From Candidatus Buchananbacteria bacterium RIFCSPLOWO2_02_FULL_46_11b (GTDB lineage: Bacteria > Patescibacteriota > Patescibacteriia > Buchananbacterales > UBA6539), in the NCBI GenBank assembly GCA_001817615.1, contig MHIR01000037.1:1-8085 (forward strand): 8,085 nucleotides of DNA, read 5' to 3'. A program made the position numbers and the translations under genes. Below the pieces are notes generated by a model that did not search any database, was not told the DNA's origin, and saw only the letters and a list, made by a program, of their open reading frames with translations. Below are positions 1 through 5,043 of this stretch, in pieces (position 1 is the first letter of the stretch; every line of letters begins with the position of its first letter).

Positions 1-7
1 AGGGGTG

Positions 8-24
8 TTCCGACCTATTCGGAA
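8..24. repeat. Small stem-loop just downstream of the predicted leftward start site
   Basis: TTCCGA (8-13) pairs with TCGGAA (19-24) over 6 bp with a 5-nt loop. It would lie at the extreme 5' end of a transcript from the promoter at 34-62. No U-tract follows on either strand, so it is not a convincing terminator for recO. It could be a 5' stabilising hairpin, or the edge of an RNA or another spacer repeat continuing outside the window. Confidence 0.5.
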
Positions 25-33
25 TCACATAAA

Positions 34-62
34 ATCTTATCACAAATTTTTATTTTTGTCAA
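34..62 (-). promoter_or_regulatory. Sigma70-type promoter overlapping the recO stop, firing leftward out of the window
   Basis: On the minus strand, TTGACA (57-62) is followed by exactly 17 nt and then TAAGAT (34-39), with TGA directly upstream of the -10 giving an extended TGn motif. The -35 is perfect and the -10 matches 4 of 6. The spacer is A/T-rich. The -35 contains the recO stop codon. Transcription would start near 25-28 and leave the window, so the target is unknown. No comparable match was found in the other spacers. Confidence 0.6.
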
Positions 63-619
63 GCCTTTATTTTCACCAAAAATTTATCCACATTCAAAGG
101 AAAATCAAGGTGCTCGTTTAAAAAATTATCAAGTTTTTTCTGATCCGCCGCTATGGCCTGACCCGGCGCCAAACCGGAAATTTCCAAAAGCCGGATGATA
201 AACTTTTGTTTTATGGCCAAAAAACTCTTGGCATCCAGCTTATGCCGATCAATAAAGGCCAGATATTTTTCCAGCAGCAGATAAATTTCCGGCTCGGGCT
301 GGCCGAGTTTGGTCAATTTATCAACCGCTTCCAAGCCGAAAGCGGCCAAAACAATTTTCCGCAAATCATTTTTAAGGCCGGAAAAATTCTTAGTGATTTC
401 CGCGGCCGCCAGATGGTCGTAATTCTTGCCCGAAGCGACCATTAAATCAAGCACGGCAAAAATCTGCAATTGGCCGTTTAATTTACTTTTGATTTTTTTC
501 GTGCCCCGGCCCAGGGCGCAAACCTTGCCGACTTTTAAGGTAAAGATACTAAAAAGCTGATCCGCTTCGCCGCGGTCAGTAATTTTTAGGATAAGGCCGG
601 GGGTTTGGTAGGTGGACAT
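59..619 (-). CDS. recO: DNA repair protein RecO (short form)
   Basis: RecO works in the RecF pathway, annealing ssDNA and loading RecA onto SSB-coated gaps with RecR. The N-terminus is a clear RecO OB-fold: YQTPGLILKITDRGEADQLFSIFTLKVGKVCALGRGTKK (4-41) matches the usual pattern T-x-G-[IL]-V-L-x-x-x-x-x-x-E-x-D-x-L-x-x-x-[FL]-T...G-K-...A-x-G-[AV]-[RK]. A helical region follows (about 68-155). With 186 aa it is shorter than typical RecO (about 240). The C-terminal zinc-binding Cys residues found in many homologues are absent; the only Cys is C34. Shortened RecO fits a reduced genome. It is the only gene here ending in TGA, and that stop lies inside the -35 box of a leftward promoter. Start ATG at 619, with no Shine-Dalgarno. 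Confidence 0.93.
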   Translation of the reverse strand: MSTYQTPGLILKITDRGEADQLFSIFTLKVGKVCALGRGTKKIKSKLNGQLQIFAVLDLMVASGKNYDHLAAAEITKNFSGLKNDLRKIVLAAFGLEAVDKLTKLGQPEPEIYLLLEKYLAFIDRHKLDAKSFLAIKQKFIIRLLEISGLAPGQAIAADQKKLDNFLNEHLDFPLNVDKFLVKIKA

Positions 620-657
620 GGCGGTTTTTCAATAAACTCATCTTAAAAAACGAATTA

Positions 658-749
658 CATGAAAATATTTAGAACAAGAGAACAAAAGAACAAGGGAACA
701 AGTCAGTTAAATTTTTGTTCTTTTGTTCTCTTGTTCATTTGTTTTAATG
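658..749. repeat. 8-nt tandem repeats folded into an inverted repeat (ruvX-recO spacer)
   Basis: Arms 672-693 and 715-736 are perfect reverse complements over 22 bp, with a 21-nt loop. The left arm is a run of four 8-mers of the form GAACAANN at 672, 680, 688 and 696. Weaker pairing extends outward to about 658-671 and 737-749. The 13-mer CATTAAAACAAAT (reverse complement of 737-749) occurs exactly in the S5-L15 spacer at 5060-5072, linking the two elements. The rest of the spacer (620-657 and 750-768) shows nothing recognisable. Confidence 0.93.
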
Positions 750-768
750 CCCCTCTGAATCAGCTTAT

Positions 769-1206
769 TTATGAATTTTTCAACTTATCCAAATACGTCT
801 GCAATATTAACATGGCCGCCACCGCGTCGTCGGCCGAACATTTTTTAATCAGGCCCTTGCCCAAGCTATTGGCCATTTTGCTGGTCAGCCTTTCGTCTTC
901 AACTTCCACGGGCAAATCAATATTCTTCCTTAGCCAGTCAATAAAGGCCAAGACTTCTCGCATCTGCTTGTTGCCCGAATCTTTCAAGTAAAACAAGCTC
1001 TCCCGCTTTTCGGCCCGCAAGCTTACCGGAATGCCGACTACGATTTTATTAATTTCTTCTTTGGCGCAAATTTCTTTCAGCTGTTTCAGAGTTTCTTTTT
1101 TCCCGCTATTTTTTATTATTTCCAAAGGCAGGGCGAAATTATTTTGCTCGTCGGATTTAGCCACGCCGATTTTTTTGGCGCCGTAGTCTATGCCGAGGAT
1201 GGACAT
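769..1206 (-). CDS. ruvX: Pre-16S rRNA nuclease RuvX / YqgF (Holliday junction resolvase-like)
   Basis: YqgF-family enzymes are RNase H-fold nucleases. The E. coli protein matures the 5' end of 16S rRNA, and the family was first named as a putative Holliday junction resolvase. The 145-aa length is typical (about 138-150). Motifs in order: ILGIDYGAKKIGVA (3-16) with catalytic D7; IVVGIPVSL (55-63); VEDERLTSKMA (102-112) with the conserved E105 of DERLT; and SADDAVAAMLILQTYLD (124-140) with D126/D127. The catalytic set is complete. It starts at ATG 1206, directly against the 9-mer repeat array, and no Shine-Dalgarno is possible in that sequence. Its place in a ribosomal-protein operon suits a role in rRNA processing, though that is inference. 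Confidence 0.96.
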   Translation of the reverse strand: MSILGIDYGAKKIGVAKSDEQNNFALPLEIIKNSGKKETLKQLKEICAKEEINKIVVGIPVSLRAEKRESLFYLKDSGNKQMREVLAFIDWLRKNIDLPVEVEDERLTSKMANSLGKGLIKKCSADDAVAAMLILQTYLDKLKNS

Positions 1207-1303
1207 ATAAGCAAGATAAGCAAGATAAGCGAGATAGGCAAGATAAGAAATTAAGACTTGTTTCTTATCTTGCTTATCTTGCTGAAAACTTATCTTGCTA
1301 TAT
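1206..1303. repeat. 9-nt tandem repeats folded into an inverted repeat (map-ruvX spacer)
   Basis: The left arm has four tandem 9-mers: GCAAGATAA at 1211-1219 and 1220-1228, GCGAGATAG at 1229-1237, and GCAAGATAA at 1238-1246. The right side carries three copies in reverse orientation (within 1261-1302), two in tandem and one separated by an 8-nt insert. The best stem pairs 1229-1250 with 1261-1282 at 20 of 22 positions, with a 10-nt loop. Outer segments 1206-1220 and 1289-1302 also pair, with one bulge. The repeat directly abuts the ruvX ATG at 1206. The 9-nt unit keeps the upstream frame open, reading Leu-Ala-Tyr repeats, but no start codon exists there. Confidence 0.93.
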
Positions 1304-1314
1304 ATTATTTAAAA

Positions 1315-2094
1315 TTAAGGCAACGTCAGGATCTCGCAACCATCCTTGGTTACAGCTACCGTATGTTCAAAGTGAGCGCAGAGGTTGTCATCAGCCGTTT
1401 CCACGGTCCAGCCGTCAGCGCCGGTTTTGACGCCGTAGTGGCCGACATTGACCATCGGCTCAATCGCCAAGACCATGCCGGCTTTCAGCTGAACGGGCGG
1501 CTGCTTGGGGTCAAGATAATTCGGAATCCGGGGATCTTCATGAACTTCATAGCCGACGCCGTGGCCGACTAACTGTCTGACTACGGAAAAGCCTTCGCTT
1601 TCAACGTAATTTTGAATCGCCCGGGAAATATCGGAAATATAATTGCCTTCCCTGATCTGGGCCAAGCCGACCTCAAGTGATGTTTTGGTTACCTTAATCA
1701 CTTTTCGGGCCAGAGGCGAAACCCGGCCGATCGGAATCGTTATGGTCATATCCGTAAAAAAACCTTTGCCTTGGGCCGGATATTTCATGCCGAGATCAAG
1801 GCTTAAAATATCGCCGGTTTTCAAAGCATAATCGCCGGCCGGCGCGTGGACCAGCTGGGTGTTGACGGCGGCGCAAATCGTGGTGGGAAAAGGGCGGTCG
1901 TCGGCGTGGCCTTTGTAATTTTTAAAAGAAGGAATGCCGCCATTTTCTAAAATCAGCCGCTCGGCCAGTTGATCCAATTCAATGGTTTTAGCGCCGGGCT
2001 TGGCCGCTTTGATTAAATCATTAAGAATGCCGGCTAAAATCCGGCCGCCTTGGCGCAAAATCTCTATTTCTTCGGGTTTTTTAATGGTAATCAT
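1315..2094 (-). CDS. map: Methionine aminopeptidase, type I
   Basis: This metallo-enzyme removes the initiator Met from nascent proteins at the ribosome after deformylation. The 259-aa length is close to the family norm (about 250-265). All five metal ligands are present: D100 (SLDLG), D115 (FTDMT), H178 (VGHGVG), E212 (AIEPM) and E243 (FEHTV). The substrate-binding His is H83 (LVHAPA). Between the two aspartates the spacing is 15 residues, against 11 in E. coli (D97/D108), so the loop LGMKYPAQGKGFF carries a short insertion. No N-terminal zinc-finger extension is present, which marks the simple type Ia form. The ATG at 2094 follows the adk stop by 2 bp, so the two are co-translated or coupled. 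The next gene, ruvX, follows after a 108-bp repeat-filled spacer. Confidence 0.98.
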   Translation of the reverse strand: MITIKKPEEIEILRQGGRILAGILNDLIKAAKPGAKTIELDQLAERLILENGGIPSFKNYKGHADDRPFPTTICAAVNTQLVHAPAGDYALKTGDILSLDLGMKYPAQGKGFFTDMTITIPIGRVSPLARKVIKVTKTSLEVGLAQIREGNYISDISRAIQNYVESEGFSVVRQLVGHGVGYEVHEDPRIPNYLDPKQPPVQLKAGMVLAIEPMVNVGHYGVKTGADGWTVETADDNLCAHFEHTVAVTKDGCEILTLP

Positions 2095-2096
2095 AA

Positions 2097-2732
2097 TTAA
2101 CCGAGATGATGGTGAATCGCATCGTCAATTTGCCGATAGACCTCGTTAATCGGCTGATCGCCGTTGACTTGATGCCAGATTCCTGATTTGTTATAAACGG
2201 CAAACAAGGGCTCGGTTTCTTGATGGAATATCTCCAGGCGCTTTTTAATCGCTTCGGGCTTATCGTCGTCGCGGCGGAAAAGCGGCAAGCCGCACTTATC
2301 GCAAATCCCGGGCTCTTTGGGCGGATTATGGAGCAAATGATAGCTTAGACCGCATTTGCAGGCCCAGCGATCGGCCAAGCGCTTAATCGCTTCTTCGTCG
2401 CTTAATTCAATGGCCAGGGCAAAATCAATCTTGGCGATTTTATTTAGAAATTCCAGCTGGGCGAGATTGCGCGGATAGCCGTCCAAAACAAAGCCAGAAA
2501 CGCAATCCGGCTGGAAAATCCGGTCTTTGACGATTTCATTGGTCAGTTCATCGGGCGCCAAAAGGCCGCTGCTGACGTATTTGTCCACTTTTTTGCCCAA
2601 GGCAGTTTGATTTTTCAAATGATAGCGGAAAATATCGCCCGTGGAAATATAAGACCAGCCGTGATGCCGGGCGATTAATTCGGCTTGCGTGCCTTTGCCC
2701 GAACCCTGCGGGCCGAAAATAATGATTTTCAT
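2097..2732 (-). CDS. adk: Adenylate kinase
   Basis: Adenylate kinase converts ATP + AMP to 2 ADP in the cytosol and keeps adenylate energy balance. The 211-aa protein is the long, LID-bearing form. The P-loop is GPQGSGKGT (7-15). AMP-binding features are STGDIFR (30-36), with the hallmark R in DGYPRN (84-89). The LID domain spans about 122-155 and carries a cysteine zinc site: C125, C127, C144 and C147, with YH at 131-132 and PPK at 137-139. The first pair is C-x-C where the family normally has C-x2-C, so one residue is missing from that knuckle. RRDDDKPE (153-160) and KKRL (163-166) supply the conserved catalytic arginines. The stop is 2 bp from the map start. An AT-rich leader precedes the ATG at 2732, with a TATAAT directly against it but no matching -35. 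Confidence 0.97.
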   Translation of the reverse strand: MKIIIFGPQGSGKGTQAELIARHHGWSYISTGDIFRYHLKNQTALGKKVDKYVSSGLLAPDELTNEIVKDRIFQPDCVSGFVLDGYPRNLAQLEFLNKIAKIDFALAIELSDEEAIKRLADRWACKCGLSYHLLHNPPKEPGICDKCGLPLFRRDDDKPEAIKKRLEIFHQETEPLFAVYNKSGIWHQVNGDQPINEVYRQIDDAIHHHLG

Positions 2733-2760
2733 ATTATAAAGCTTTATTTCTCAGCTTATT

Positions 2761-2939
2761 AAGCAAGTTAAGTAAATTCAGCCCGCCTGCCTCGCCATTA
2801 CCATGGCTATTGATAAAAATATTTAGTCACGACTTATTTGAATATATCTGGAAAAATTTAAACGGCATGGCGGGCAGGCGAGTTCAGCCACGAATTTTTA
2901 AAGCTTACTTTACTAAATCAGTTTTAATAAACTTGCTTT
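2761..2939. repeat. Nested inverted repeat in the spacer upstream of adk
   Basis: Outer AT-rich arms 2761-2776 and 2924-2939 share AAGCAAGTT and match at 14 of 16 positions as reverse complements. The right outer arm lies inside the 3' end of the 77-aa gene. Inner GC-rich arms 2784-2798 (CGCCTGCCTCGCCAT) and 2867-2880 (ATGGCGGGCAGGCG) pair over 14 bp with one bulge. The loop between them (about 2799-2866) is AT-rich, with no reading frame longer than about 13 codons on the coding strand. TTCAGCC occurs in direct orientation beside each inner arm (2778-2784 and 2883-2889). The build, a GC-rich hairpin inside AT-rich arms, parallels the S5-L15 spacer. Confidence 0.75.
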
Positions 2940-3146
2940 ATCAATTTCTGAAATTAAACCTTTGGCGCGCAGTTCTCGGACCACCCTTTTTATTTCCTCG
3001 GCCGAAACCCCGTTATCGTCCAGTTCCCCGGCCAGCGCTTCATAAACGATTTCTTTCTGCTTTTGGTCCAGGCTGGTAATCAAAAACAGAGCTTTTCTGA
3101 TTTGCTCATGCGTCTTAAAAATTTTCGGCGAGTCAAAAAATCCCAT
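2913..3146 (-). CDS. Small conserved-position hypothetical protein (77 aa)
   Basis: I do not recognise the family. The frame runs from ATG at 3146 to TAG at 2913-2915 on the coding strand of the operon, between secY and adk, where most bacteria have nothing. The protein is soluble, charged and probably all-helical, with no signal peptide or membrane segment. Segments read as helices near 13-25 (HEQIRKALFLITS), 28-39 (QKQKEIVYEALA), 48-62 (SAEEIKRVVRELRAK) and 66-76 (SEIDKASLLKLI), with a turn at LDDNGVS (42-48). The final pattern (helix, GLIS turn, helix) resembles a small helical or winged-helix-like domain, but that is only an impression. The codons look like those of its neighbours. It lies between two inverted-repeat spacers, and its last codons form part of the outer arm of the adk-side repeat. 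The longest opposing frame (2810-3079, plus strand) has no family resemblance and is taken as a shadow. Confidence 0.72.
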   Translation of the reverse strand: MGFFDSPKIFKTHEQIRKALFLITSLDQKQKEIVYEALAGELDDNGVSAEEIKRVVRELRAKGLISEIDKASLLKLI

Positions 3147-3150
3147 AATA

Positions 3151-3229
3151 AAAAGCTTAAAGTTAAAAACTTAAAGCTTAAAGCTCCTGAATTTCGCTTT
3201 TAACTTTTAGTTTTAAGCTTTAAGCTTTA
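3151..3229. repeat. 7-nt-periodic inverted repeat filling the secY-77aa spacer
   Basis: Arms 3151-3184 and 3196-3229 pair without gaps at 28 of 34 positions, with an 11-nt loop (3185-3195). The left arm is a tandem array with a 7-nt period: AGCTTAA, AGTTAAA, AACTTAA, AGCTTAA, AGC from 3154 to 3184. The element fills the 88-bp spacer: the stem starts 5 nt after the secY stop and ends 4 nt before the next ATG. Any folded RNA would therefore sit against the start codon of the 77-aa gene. It is AT-rich, and no classic terminator is seen. Confidence 0.92.
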
Positions 3230-3234
3230 ATTTT

Positions 3235-4512
3235 TTATAAGCCCTCGTAATCCCTCATGGTCAATTGCGATTCAATTTGCTTGACAGTTTCAATCACCAC
3301 GGAAACGACGATCAATAAACTGGTGCCGCCGATAACCAAAGTGGCGGCGCCGGTAAAACTTTGTAAAATCAAAGGCAAAACCGCAATCAGGCCCAAAAAC
3401 AAAGCGCCGGCTAAAATTATGCGGTTAGTGGTATTTTTCAAATACTCGGCCGTCGGCCGGCCCGGCCGGATGCCGGGAATAAATCCGCCCTGCTTTTGCA
3501 AGTTTTCCGAAATTTGGTCGGGATGAAAAATAATTTCCGTATAAAAATAGGTAAAGCCGAAAACCAGAATAAAATAAAAAACGCCGTAAAAAATCTGATT
3601 TTGGAAAAGGGCGATTACCTGCTGGGCGGCCGCGACCAAAAACTGGGTTTTGGCGGTCAGAAAAAACTGGGCGATCATGGGAGGAAACAGGATGATGGAG
3701 ATGGCAAAAATAATCGGAATGACGCCGGCCATATTAACCCGCAAGGGCAAAAAAGTGTTGACGCCGCCGTACATTTTCATGCCCCTCACGCGCTTGGCGT
3801 AAGAGACCGGCACGTTGCGCTGGCCCTCGGTAATAATGACCACGCCGACGATGGTGATAATTGCGATGCCTAAAAACAAAGCCAGGGTTAAAATCTGGGA
3901 TTTGTCAAAAACCAAGATGGTTTGCTGCAAAACCGACGGAATCCGGACGACGATGCCGGCAAAAATTAAAAGGGAAATGCCGTTGCCAATGTGCTTTTCG
4001 GAGATCAATTCGCCCAGCCACATGACAAAAATCGTGCCGGCCGTGACCGTGGAAACAATCATCAAAAGCCGCCAGGGGGAAAGGTCGGAAAAAATCTGGC
4101 CGGAAGACTTGTTTAATAAAGCGATTAAGGCATAGCCCTGCATCGCGGCCAAAGGAACAGTCAAAAGCCGGGTCCATTGATTGATTTTTTGCCGGCCCGC
4201 CTCTCCTTCTTTGGAAAGCTCTTCTAATTGCGGAATAATCATGGTCAGAAGCTGAAAAATAATTGACGCGGTGATGTAAGGGCCGACGCCCATGGCGACA
4301 ACGGAAAAATTTTCCATGCCGCCGGCCGACAGGATATTCATAATGCCCAAAAGCTGGTTGGAAGAAAAAAGTTCTTTTAAGGCCGAGACATCAATGCCCG
4401 GAATCGGAATATGGGCGGCCAGGCGAAAAATAAAAAGCAGGCCAGCCACGTACAGGATGCTGCTTCTTAAATCTTTAATTTTCCAAATTTGAAGTATTTT
4501 TTGCCACCACAT
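3235..4512 (-). CDS. secY: Preprotein translocase subunit SecY
   Basis: SecY is the channel of the Sec translocon in the inner membrane, working with SecE/SecG and SecA or the ribosome. The 425-aa length fits. About ten hydrophobic helices can be read: roughly 17-35, 66-90 (plug/TM2), 115-133, 148-168, 176-193, 208-228, 260-283, 306-326, 366-385 and 388-409. Conserved pieces are the HIPIPGID block (34-41), the plug/TM2 NILSAGGMENFSVVAMGVGPYITASI, EGEAGRQKINQWTR (102-115), the cytosolic loop EGQRNVPVSYAKR (229-241), and the ribosome/SecA-binding loop ENLQKQGGFIPGIRPGRPTAEYL (336-358). The usual spc order L15-SecY-Adk-Map is kept apart from one extra gene. The start at 4512 is the ATG of MWWQKI. 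No Shine-Dalgarno is present. Confidence 0.98.
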   Translation of the reverse strand: MWWQKILQIWKIKDLRSSILYVAGLLFIFRLAAHIPIPGIDVSALKELFSSNQLLGIMNILSAGGMENFSVVAMGVGPYITASIIFQLLTMIIPQLEELSKEGEAGRQKINQWTRLLTVPLAAMQGYALIALLNKSSGQIFSDLSPWRLLMIVSTVTAGTIFVMWLGELISEKHIGNGISLLIFAGIVVRIPSVLQQTILVFDKSQILTLALFLGIAIITIVGVVIITEGQRNVPVSYAKRVRGMKMYGGVNTFLPLRVNMAGVIPIIFAISIILFPPMIAQFFLTAKTQFLVAAAQQVIALFQNQIFYGVFYFILVFGFTYFYTEIIFHPDQISENLQKQGGFIPGIRPGRPTAEYLKNTTNRIILAGALFLGLIAVLPLILQSFTGAATLVIGGTSLLIVVSVVIETVKQIESQLTMRDYEGL

Positions 4513-4514
4513 AG

Positions 4515-4540
4515 ATCAGCTAGCAAGTTAATAAGCTGGT
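4515..4540. repeat. Small stem-loop at the rplO-secY junction
   Basis: In the 27-bp spacer, ATCAGCT (4515-4521) can pair with AGCTGGT (4534-4540) through seven pairs, including one G-U type, with a 12-nt loop. The loop contains GCAAGTTAA (4523-4531), a variant of the 9-mer repeated in the ruvX-map spacer and present again at 2763-2771. The stem is short and may be chance; the shared 9-mer is the more notable part. Confidence 0.4.
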
Positions 4541-4992
4541 TAACGGGTCTTTTGAGCTTTTCCGCCTGCTTTAATTATAGCGCTTTCTGCCGATTTTGAA
4601 AAACTATCGGCAAAAACCGTCAGTTTCTTGGTTAATCGGCCTTCGCCTAAAATTTTAATTCCGGTTTTGGCCGATTTGATTAAATTTTTCTCAATCAATT
4701 TTTTGGCGTTGACGATTTCACCGGCGGCAAAATTGCTTTCCAGCTGGCTGACATTGACCGTGGCCGATTTCGGCCGCAAACTTCTGAAACCTCCGATTTT
4801 CGGTTTGCTTCTTAATTGCTGGACTAAAGCCCAGCGCCGCAATCCCTTGCTGCCGCCGGAGCGGGCTTTCTGCCCTTTTTGACCGCGGGTGCTGTAAGTC
4901 CCGTGGCCTGAAGCATTGCCCCGGCCCAGGCGCTTGGGATTCTTTCTTGACTTCTTATTGATGGTTAGATTGTGGAGCGTTAGTTCGGACAT
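4540..4992 (-). CDS. rplO: 50S ribosomal protein L15 (uL15)
   Basis: L15 is a late-assembly protein of the large subunit with a long basic N-terminal extension threading through 23S rRNA. The 150-aa length is typical. The N-terminus LTLHNL (4-9) and the Gly/Arg-rich RLGRGNASGHGTYSTRGQKGQKARSGG (21-47) are diagnostic, with GFRSLRPKSATVNVSQLE (68-85) and the globular end KILGEGRLTKKLTVFADSFSKSAESAIIKAGG (113-144). The start at 4992 (MSELTLHNL) matches the family. The leader has AAGG about 16 nt upstream, too far for normal use. It is followed by secY after 27 bp, the usual order, and preceded by the nested-repeat spacer. Confidence 0.98.
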   Translation of the reverse strand: MSELTLHNLTINKKSRKNPKRLGRGNASGHGTYSTRGQKGQKARSGGSKGLRRWALVQQLRSKPKIGGFRSLRPKSATVNVSQLESNFAAGEIVNAKKLIEKNLIKSAKTGIKILGEGRLTKKLTVFADSFSKSAESAIIKAGGKAQKTR

Positions 4993-5043
4993 AATATTTT
5001 TATTGCCGCCTTAATTTGGTTAAAGGCAAATAATTCATAAAAA

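Noticed and set aside
1211..1303. CRISPR array or N-terminal extension of RuvX in the 9-mer repeats
   Set aside because: Units are 9 nt with no spacers, so not CRISPR. The upstream frame is open (Leu-Ala-Tyr repeats) but has no ATG, GTG or TTG.
2733..2761. Promoter for adk (TATAAT next to the ATG)
   Set aside because: The -10-like box touches the start codon, leaving no room for a start site, and the sequence 17 nt upstream is not a -35.
2999..3023. EF-hand-like loop (LDDNGVSAEE) in the 77-aa protein
   Set aside because: With the Gly at loop position 6, position 1 is Glu and position 12 is Ile, so calcium ligands are missing.
3151..3229. Intrinsic terminator after secY
   Set aside because: The stem is AT-rich and imperfect, and it ends next to an ATG of the same operon rather than in a clear U-tract. 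The other spacer hairpins share these faults.
3496..4177. Open frames overlapping secY on both strands (e.g. 3496-3873 and 3815-4135 plus, 3905-4177 minus)
   Set aside because: They are shadows of the secY frame with no recognisable motifs and biased composition. The same holds for frames opposite map, rpsE and rplE.
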